Below are positions 58,514 to 64,000 of a stretch of DNA of 64,000 bases, piece after piece. The stretch lies in the NCBI RefSeq assembly GCF_023650955.1, contig NZ_CP098039.1, positions 2,232,001 through 2,296,000 of the forward strand, given 5' to 3'. Within the stretch, counting starts at the first letter, position 1; every line of letters starts with the position of its first letter. A program made the position numbers and the translations under genes. Origin of the DNA: Thermosynechococcus sp. HN-54 (GTDB lineage Bacteria; Cyanobacteriota; Cyanobacteriia; Thermosynechococcales; Thermosynechococcaceae). Under the pieces are notes generated by a model. That model saw only the letters and a program-made list of their open reading frames with translations. It did no database searches and was not told the DNA's origin.

Positions 58514-59788
58514 TTGCCGATGACTTGGCGAGTACTCCGACGGCGGACTTTTGGCTGGTTTTATCCTTGGCGAGGCGTGGATTGGCTGCTGCTGGGGGCT
58601 GTTTGGGCAACGACTGTCATTGGGGCGGTCTTCATTCACAGTAGTCAACTGCACCTAGAGGAAAACGATAGTCTCCAGCATTTATTAGTGGGGGGGATTG
58701 GTACGATTCTTGCCCTGATCCTTGCCCGCGTCCCGGAATCGGTCTTTATGGGCAGTCATTGGGTCATCTACGGCCTTAGTTGTGCCCTGCTGCTGGCGGT
58801 TGATCTCGTGGGGGTAGAGGCCAAGGGAGCAGAGCGCTGGTTGGCGATTGGCGGCTTTAACCTGCAACCCTCGGAGTTTGCCAAAATTTCCCTCATTCTT
58901 ACCCAAGCGGCACTGTTGCACCGCATTTCAGGCCACTCCCTGAAGGGAATTCTGAGTGTGTTTGCAGCCACCGCACCCCCCTTTTTCTTGATTTTGACGC
59001 AGCCGGATTTGGGCACGTCCCTTGTTTTCATTGCCATTACATTGACGATGCTGTACTGGGCGAATACGCCCGGCAGTTGGATTGTCTTGATGCTTTCCCC
59101 TTTGGTGGCGGCGATTCTCGTTGCCCTGCCTCTGCCCTACCAACTGAATCTCCTCATCTGGTTGGTGTGGACACTAGCGATGGCAGTCGTCGCTTGGCGG
59201 AGCTTGCCCTTGGGTTGGGTCGGCGGATTGGGGGGACTGGTGCTTAATTTAGGGGGGGCTGGCTTGGGGCAACTGCTTTGGAGTGTGCTCAAGGATTATC
59301 AGAAAACCCGTATTCTCATGTTTCTTGACCCCGACAAAGATCCCCTTGGGGCTGGCTACCACTTGATTCAATCGCGGATTGCCATTGGTGCCGGTGGCCT
59401 TTGGGGGCGAGGTATTTTTCAAGGCACTCAGACCCAGTTGGGGTTTATTCCCGAACAGCATACGGACTTTATTTTTTCGGCGATCGCTGAGGAGACGGGG
59501 TTCATTGGCAGTTTAGTTCTCCTATGCCTCTTTTGGTTAATTGGTTTGCGCTTATTGCAAATTGCCAATAGTGCAGGTCATGACTTTGGCTCATTGCTGG
59601 CGATTGGTCTATTTGCCATGATCCTGTTTCAAGTGGTGGTGAATATTGGCATGACCATTGGTTTGCTCCCCGTGACAGGAATGCCGTTACCGCTGGTGAG
59701 TTATGGCCGCTCAGCCATGCTGGCGACCTATCTTGGCTTAGGTATGGTCCTCTCCGTGGCGAATCATCGCCCGCGATCGCGCTACTAA
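58514..59788 (+). CDS. rodA: SEDS glycosyltransferase RodA
   Basis: The 424-residue protein has about 10 membrane helices, with GAERWLAIGGFNLQPSEFAK, TQPDLGTSLVF and EQHTDFIFSAIAEE. It polymerises lipid II in the elongasome. The final family motif, usually SYGGSS, is PLVSYGRSAML here. Assignment to RodA over FtsW rests on length and overall match; FtsW cannot be fully excluded. It converges with the next gene with a 7-base gap. Confidence 0.9.
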   Translation: MPMTWRVLRRRTFGWFYPWRGVDWLLLGAVWATTVIGAVFIHSSQLHLEENDSLQHLLVGGIGTILALILARVPESVFMGSHWVIYGLSCALLLAVDLVGVEAKGAERWLAIGGFNLQPSEFAKISLILTQAALLHRISGHSLKGILSVFAATAPPFFLILTQPDLGTSLVFIAITLTMLYWANTPGSWIVLMLSPLVAAILVALPLPYQLNLLIWLVWTLAMAVVAWRSLPLGWVGGLGGLVLNLGGAGLGQLLWSVLKDYQKTRILMFLDPDKDPLGAGYHLIQSRIAIGAGGLWGRGIFQGTQTQLGFIPEQHTDFIFSAIAEETGFIGSLVLLCLFWLIGLRLLQIANSAGHDFGSLLAIGLFAMILFQVVVNIGMTIGLLPVTGMPLPLVSYGRSAMLATYLGLGMVLSVANHRPRSRY

Positions 59789-59795
59789 CTAGGTG

Positions 59796-60992
59796 CTAGC
59801 GTCCTAGCTTGTTAGGAATTCCCTCACAGCCACCGGGAATTGTTTCACGGGAACGGCTGCCACTCCAAGCACAGCAATAGTAGCGCTGTTCTTCAGAAAG
59901 ATTTTTCACATTTGTAAAGTTGACATCCTCAACCACCGCACCCGTCTGCGCCCCAGTGCGAAAGTTGGGGGGATTGAGGCGATCGCGGGGACTGGCCTGC
60001 TCGGCGGTGCCATAAAAGAAGCGAACACGACTGAGATCGGCATTGGTGAAATCTGCCCCTTGCAAAATCGCACCAGCCAGATTGGCTCGTGTCAAATTAC
60101 AGTTGCGAAAGAGCGTTCCTGTGAGATTGGCCTCACTCAACTCGGTCCAGCGTAAGTCGGTACCACTGAGATCAGCACCGGCTAGCATACTGCCAAGGTT
60201 AATCACGCGCACGCCATACTCAACATCTTCCTCATAGCCACCTAGCCCATCAAAAATCGCCCGTCCCAGCCGGCGATCGCGCTTTAGCGGCGATAGTAAC
60301 TTTGCTCCTGACAAAAAGCGAATGATTTTGGCCTTGCCTTCGGCATCCAGTCCCCCCAAGATGGCGGCAGTGCGTCCCTCCGCGATCGCGCGCTCCGGCG
60401 GCCAATCCTCCAATAACCCCTCATCGTCAAGGATGAGATCGGCAATCCCTTGGAAATAACTGTCAATGGTTTGCTGTTGGGTAATGCGGTTTTGTTGAGT
60501 GGTCAAGTCCCGTGAGATGACGTACTGCCGCCAAGCCACATAGGCTGCCAACAGCGCCACCAAAATTTGCCCCAAGGCACCGAAGCCCTCAGCCAGTGCC
60601 CCCACCGCATCCCAGTTCGTGCCTTGAAACCGTGACCGAATCCAGTCCATAGCCCCGGTCATGGCAATGAGCGCCACCACCGTCAAACTCAGGCCCAGTG
60701 AGGCCAAAATGAACTGCCGTTGCTGTTCCGTTAGATCTTCCGTAAACCAGTGGTAGGTCGAAGTCCAGACCAAGGGAAAACTCAGTCCCCCCAGCACTAG
60801 AGCAGCCACCACACCCACCGCATCCCAATCCAGCCCCCAAGCCACCAAGACAGTGACCATGGCGATCGGCATCAACACCGAACGTAGGGACTGCCAACCC
60901 GTGCGCCAACGATTACGAGCTGCTAACACTTTACTGAGACGCAGAGCAGCCGCCGTTTGGTTTTCACGGAGGGTCATTTTGTCTTCGCCCAT
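59796..60992 (-). CDS. Membrane protein with pentapeptide repeats
   Basis: The 398-residue protein has at least three to four membrane helices in residues 35-180, including a helix just before YVAWRQYVISRDLTTQQNRITQQQTI. A soluble region follows, then pentapeptide repeats at about 270-330 (GADLSGTDLRWTELSEANL). The C-terminus has CCAWSGSRSR. Membrane-anchored pentapeptide proteins are common in cyanobacteria but mostly uncharacterised. No partner gene is adjacent. Confidence 0.83.
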   Translation of the reverse strand: MGEDKMTLRENQTAAALRLSKVLAARNRWRTGWQSLRSVLMPIAMVTVLVAWGLDWDAVGVVAALVLGGLSFPLVWTSTYHWFTEDLTEQQRQFILASLGLSLTVVALIAMTGAMDWIRSRFQGTNWDAVGALAEGFGALGQILVALLAAYVAWRQYVISRDLTTQQNRITQQQTIDSYFQGIADLILDDEGLLEDWPPERAIAEGRTAAILGGLDAEGKAKIIRFLSGAKLLSPLKRDRRLGRAIFDGLGGYEEDVEYGVRVINLGSMLAGADLSGTDLRWTELSEANLTGTLFRNCNLTRANLAGAILQGADFTNADLSRVRFFYGTAEQASPRDRLNPPNFRTGAQTGAVVEDVNFTNVKNLSEEQRYYCCAWSGSRSRETIPGGCEGIPNKLGR

Positions 60993-61221
60993 CAGGATTT
61001 GGCCTTAAAGGAGTTAAACCAATCATACAGACCTTTTCCCAAGGGGAGAACACACTTAAAACTCTGAAAGTCAGCATTAGGGAGGGATAGCCTGTCAATG
61101 GTTTAGAAAAGGTCTGGCCTCAGAATCTTTCTTTGTTGCATCGCGTCCCCCTTTCTCTCCTTAGAGAAGCCTGTACAATAATTCATAAAGTTTTCAGAAA
61201 ACATTTTGGGAGGTTATGGGT

Positions 61222-61347
61222 ATGGATTGGCGTGTCCTGATTGTCCTGTTACCTGTCCTACTGGCTGCGGGCTGGGCAGCTCGCAATATTCTGCCCTATG
61301 CAGTGAAGCAGGTTCAAAAGCTCCTGCAAAAAGCAAAAGCAGCCTAG
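61222..61347 (+). CDS. psbY: Photosystem II protein Y
   Basis: A 41-codon frame starts at ATG 61222, with GGGAGG at 61208-61213, and stops at TAG 61345-61347. The product MDWRVLIVLLPVLLAAGWAA, then RNILPYAVKQVQKLL, is one membrane helix with a basic amphipathic tail and matches PsbY. It sits at the edge of PSII near cytochrome b559. An in-frame ATG at 61216 lies too close to the ribosome site. TACAAT at 61174-61179 is a possible -10. The 229 bases upstream, to 60993, hold no other gene. Confidence 0.93.
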   Translation: MDWRVLIVLLPVLLAAGWAARNILPYAVKQVQKLLQKAKAA

Positions 61348-61379
61348 GACTTGGATCTTAGATATTTGTTGGGCAAGTT

Positions 61380-61428
61380 CTCCCCAAGAGATCAGCAGGA
61401 GTCTTTCCACTGGTTTTACTTTGGGGAG
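61380..61428. repeat. Inverted repeat between psbY and the HEAT-repeat gene
   Basis: CTCCCCAA at 61380-61387 pairs with TTGGGGAG at 61421-61428 across 33 bases. It overlaps the -35 to -10 spacer of the next promoter and could end psbY transcription or bind a regulator. Confidence 0.45.
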
Positions 61429-61442
61429 ACTTTACTTATAAT
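61415..61442 (+). promoter_or_regulatory. Candidate promoter for the HEAT-repeat gene
   Basis: A perfect TATAAT at 61437-61442 has a weak TTTACT (-35 like) at 61415-61420, with 16 bases between. The ATG follows 47 bases after the -10. The leader between is AT-rich. Confidence 0.5.
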
Positions 61443-61489
61443 GGGGGATATATTGTTAATTTTTGTAAATTAGTTTTCAGGTTACTGCC

Positions 61490-62182
61490 ATGCCCTCCCT
61501 CGAACAGCTTGCCCATCAACTGGAAAGTCCCAATTCCCGCGATCGCCTGCTGGCGCTAGCGGCGCTACGGGATGTCCCCTCTGCGGATGCCGTACCCCTG
61601 ATTAAAAAAGTCCTTTGGGACGAAAATCTACAGATTCGCTCAATGGCTGTGTTTGCCCTTGGTGTCAAATCCACACCGGAGTGTTTTGAAATTCTGGTGC
61701 AGTTGCTTGAGAGTGAACCTGATTATGGTATTCGTGCCGATGCTGCAGGCGCCTTGGGCTATCTCGAAGATGGGCGTGCCTTTGAACCTCTGGTGCGCGC
61801 CTTTTATGAAGACACCGATTGGTTAGTGCGCTTTAGTGCGGCTGTAGCGCTGGGGAATCTCAAGGATCCCCGCGCGGTGGATGTGTTGCGATCGGCGCTG
61901 AAAAGTCAGGAAGTCGTGATGCTCCAAGGGGCGATCGCCGCTCTGGGGGAAATTGGCGATCCCAGTGTTGTCGAAGATATTTTGCCCTTTGTGACTGCAG
62001 AGGATTGGTTGGTGCGGCAACGGCTCGCTGAAGCTCTAGGCAACCTGCCTAGCCCGAAAACCCAAGCCGCTCTGGAATACCTCGCCAAAGATGAGCATCC
62101 CCATGTGGCGACGGCAGCCCAGATTTCTTTGCAACGCTTGCAAGAACGACTTTTCTCTGAAGTTCAGGGCACTGGCAATTGA
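61490..62182 (+). CDS. HEAT-repeat (PBS-lyase-like) protein
   Basis: The 230-residue protein consists of about six HEAT-like repeats of about 31 residues, with signatures such as IRSMAVFALGVK, IRADAAGALGYLEDGRA, VRFSAAVALGNLKDPRA and VRQRLAEALGNL. The family includes bilin lyase subunits CpcE/F and NblB. The sequence does not by itself show bilin lyase activity. It is preceded by a good promoter and psbY lies upstream. Confidence 0.88.
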   Translation: MPSLEQLAHQLESPNSRDRLLALAALRDVPSADAVPLIKKVLWDENLQIRSMAVFALGVKSTPECFEILVQLLESEPDYGIRADAAGALGYLEDGRAFEPLVRAFYEDTDWLVRFSAAVALGNLKDPRAVDVLRSALKSQEVVMLQGAIAALGEIGDPSVVEDILPFVTAEDWLVRQRLAEALGNLPSPKTQAALEYLAKDEHPHVATAAQISLQRLQERLFSEVQGTGN

Positions 62183-62268
62183 GATCAAACTTTTTTGCCC
62201 ACTGCGGTTTCTGCCACAACTCTCTAAACTGGAAAGAAAGGCGCGGCATCCGCAGTAACCTAATCTCT

Positions 62269-62775
62269 ATGTCTATCCGAATTAAATTTCTTCCCTACCT
62301 CGTGGCAGTGCTGATCGGGGTAATTGGTGCGATTATTCTTTCGCAACTGCACTTTACGCTCTGGTGGGAGCCAGACCTGCTGACCCAACCGCCACCCATT
62401 GTCGAAGTAGAACCAGAAACAGCTCCTGTTCAGCCGTTACCCACTCCCCAAGCGCCAGCCAACCCGCAGCCGAATGGGCTACGCATCAGTAATCAAACGG
62501 CCTTTCCAGTGCGCGTGGTGTTGCTCGCTGCCCGCGATCGCGCCCATCCTGATCAAGGCGCAGTTCACTGGGATTTTGCTCCTATGGAAGGCAATATTAA
62601 GGGATTACTATTAACGCTGCCCGAAGGTAAGCTCACCCTCCAGTCGGGGGATATTGTCTTGGCTTTTACCCTCGATGGTTCCAAACGCTATTGGGGACCC
62701 TATGTCATTGGTGAAAATAGCGAACTTCAGCGCGATCGCCAAACGCAGGAATGGCAGTTGATCCTGCGTCCCTAG
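62269..62775 (+). CDS. Membrane-anchored protein of unknown function
   Basis: From ATG 62269 (MSIRIKFLPYLVAVLIGV) the product is 168 residues. It has an N-terminal anchor helix, a Pro-rich linker (QPLPTPQAPANPQP) and a C-terminal beta-rich domain from about residue 65. I do not recognise the family. A longer frame to 62179 would add 30 residues with low-quality coding. Its stop shares CTAG with the convergent response regulator. Confidence 0.75.
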   Translation: MSIRIKFLPYLVAVLIGVIGAIILSQLHFTLWWEPDLLTQPPPIVEVEPETAPVQPLPTPQAPANPQPNGLRISNQTAFPVRVVLLAARDRAHPDQGAVHWDFAPMEGNIKGLLLTLPEGKLTLQSGDIVLAFTLDGSKRYWGPYVIGENSELQRDRQTQEWQLILRP

Positions 62776-63149
62776 GAGCCCTCTGAAGAAAGACCCGAAC
62801 GGATAGTTTCCACCAGTTCCTCGCTGTGCCAAGGCTTGTACAAACAGCGATGCAAATTGGCCGCCTCATCCGCTTGGCCAGTGAGCATGACTTTCAACCC
62901 CTTGGGAAACCGCTGATGCACTTGAACCAGAAACTCATCCCCTCGTACCCGTGGCATCAGCCAATCGGAGACAATGACGATGATTTCGGTGCTGTCCTGC
63001 TGAAATTCATCAATAATTTCTAGCGCTTCCTCGGCACTTTCTGCGGTTTCATAGAGGTAGCGATCGCCAAAAGCCGTTCGCAGCTGGGTTCGCAGGCTCT
63101 CAAGGATGACTCGTTCATCATCCACACATAAGATGACTGGCTTAGACAT
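62772..63149 (-). CDS. Response regulator, receiver domain only
   Basis: From ATG 63149 (MSKPVILCVDDERVILESL) the 125-residue protein is a lone receiver. The acid pair is in CVDDE, the phospho-acceptor Asp is in IVSDWLMPRVRGDEF near residue 54, the Thr is in VMLTGQADE and the Lys is in CLYKPWHSEEL. There is no output domain, so it acts by protein contact. It overlaps the histidine kinase by a few bases and the two form a pair. Confidence 0.93.
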   Translation of the reverse strand: MSKPVILCVDDERVILESLRTQLRTAFGDRYLYETAESAEEALEIIDEFQQDSTEIIVIVSDWLMPRVRGDEFLVQVHQRFPKGLKVMLTGQADEAANLHRCLYKPWHSEELVETIRSGLSSEGS

Positions 63150-64000
63150 GGGGGGCATCATCTATCGGTAAACCAACCCGAAACTGCGTGCAACCGGGGC
63201 GGGAGGTTACCTCGATCTTGCCTTGATGCTTGTCAATCATTTGGCGGACAATATCGAGTCCGAGACCGTTGCCTTCACCCGCAGGCTTGGTGGTAAAAAA
63301 TGGCTCAAAAATGCGGGGCAACACCGCCGCTGGAATCCCGCAGCCACTATCAATAATCTCTACCCAGAGATGAGACTGTGCTTGACGTACCACAATTTCC
63401 AAGCGCCCGCGCTCTTCCATTGCTTGCAAGGCATTGTGAATCAAAGTTTGGCCATACCTGCGTAGTTCATCGGCATAGCAAGGAATCGGCGGCACTGGCT
63501 CATAGCGTCGCACCACCTCAACCCCATGCTTGAGCTTGTTGTGATAAAGGGTCAACACTGTTTCTATCCCATTCACTACTTGGGCTGAGACCTTCTCGCT
63601 ATTTTGATTCATGCGGGCATAGGTTTTGAGGGCAAACACCACCTTGGCCGCTCGCTCAATCGCCGTCGTAATGGTGTGGGTACTGCGATCCAACAATGCC
63701 AATTGATGGGCAAGTTCGACAACCTGTTGGCCTTGGGGCGTCTGCAACAGGGTCAAGAGTTCGGGTGCAGGGCTGAGCACCCCTAGATCAATCAACGTTT
63801 CTGCCCAACCATCGGTATTGCTGATTCCTTGGGCGTCTAACTGTGCCATGATCTGGCGCTTGTACTGCCGCCGTTCCCGACTGGAGAGGGCAAGGGATTC
63901 ACTGCGACTCTGACCACACAGAGCAGCAAATTGCTCAAAGACAGGATCAGAGAGTTGGCGAACCACTGTGGGTAGGAGCGGCAGCGATCGCTCAGTGCAG
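63142..64000 (-). CDS. Sensor histidine kinase, partial (runs off the window)
   Basis: The reading frame stays open through 64000 (upstream residues include LPLLPTV before RQLSDPVF), so the true start lies beyond the window. The catalytic domain is clear: IHNALQAMEERG (N-box), IDSGCGIP (G1), FEPFFTTKPAGEGNGLGL (F/G2). An obvious H-box is not seen; a helical region with STHTITTAIERAAKVVFALKTYAR may be the dimerisation helix. It is followed by and overlaps the response regulator. The input domain is unknown. Confidence 0.87.
   Translation of the reverse strand, partial: CTERSLPLLPTVVRQLSDPVFEQFAALCGQSRSESLALSSRERRQYKRQIMAQLDAQGISNTDGWAETLIDLGVLSPAPELLTLLQTPQGQQVVELAHQLALLDRSTHTITTAIERAAKVVFALKTYARMNQNSEKVSAQVVNGIETVLTLYHNKLKHGVEVVRRYEPVPPIPCYADELRRYGQTLIHNALQAMEERGRLEIVVRQAQSHLWVEIIDSGCGIPAAVLPRIFEPFFTTKPAGEGNGLGLDIVRQMIDKHQGKIEVTSRPGCTQFRVGLPIDDAPHV

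Overview
The window is a dense, moderately GC-rich cyanobacterial chromosome segment. The organism type is shown by an NDH-1 complex with the plant/cyanobacterial subunit NdhO, PsbY, NblA, SasA (circadian kinase), Ycf39, DUF3038/DUF4335 and many GCGATCGC (HIP1) palindromes. Gene content, including a Tll0007/XcsA-like cellulose synthase, points to Thermosynechococcus (T. elongatus/vestitus/vulcanus group). That genus call is from recognition of the proteins, not from a search. No rRNA, tRNA, CRISPR array, prophage or obvious riboswitch was found.

Layout. 0-7.2 kb: ndhB, a rhodanese, gap1, a plsC-fabD pair, then rpsP-KH protein-rpsU-phoH, which converges on an exported Mn superoxide dismutase. 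7.2-9.7 kb: the only clearly accessory stretch. It holds a complete IS4-type insertion sequence with 14-bp terminal inverted repeats and a 7-bp target duplication, inserted between the Shine-Dalgarno sequence and the start codon of a small secreted-protein gene. Next to it are transposon-like hairpins, a coiled-coil PD-(D/E)XK-type gene broken by a frameshift and a stop codon, and about 220 bp without a gene. 9.7-21 kb: nblA, lpxD, sasA, a half-size GDT1 transporter, a Fur-family regulator, pentapeptide protein, folD-crtE, and manC. 21-30 kb: ndhO, a folate-biopterin transporter overlapping a carotenoid oxygenase, CYTH protein, M20 amidohydrolase, an overlapping ABC-ATPase/small protein/LptF-LptG unit, and a glycine-zipper protein with an HMA-like start. 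30-44 kb: PIN-TRAM protein, cellulose synthase with PilZ domain, DUF362, lpd, SufA-like protein, TPM protein, aat, ycf39, nadK, ligA. 44-46 kb: a V4R protein followed by two tandem phycobiliprotein-like genes. 46-64 kb: PRC-barrel and DciA-like proteins, cysE, cimA, a ComFB protein, an FHA protein, scpB, fabH-plsX, gamma-carbonic-anhydrase-like protein, DUF4335-DUF3038, pdxJ, rodA, psbY, a HEAT-repeat protein, and a response regulator plus histidine kinase that runs off the right edge.

How the genes fit together. Fatty acid and lipid synthesis is represented by fabD, fabH, plsX, plsC and lpxD. Photosynthetic electron flow and antenna upkeep are represented by ndhB, ndhO, psbY, ycf39, nblA and the phycobiliprotein-like pair. 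Cyclic-di-GMP related functions may be present through the PilZ cellulose synthase and the ComFB protein. Genes are packed tightly: five convergent pairs share overlapping stop codons on CTAG, TTAA or CTAA, and several same-strand pairs overlap by ATGA or GTGA.

The most interesting items are the V4R/phycobiliprotein-like cluster, in which both paralogues keep the C-x-R-D bilin-attachment motif, and the insertion sequence that separates a gene from its ribosome binding site.
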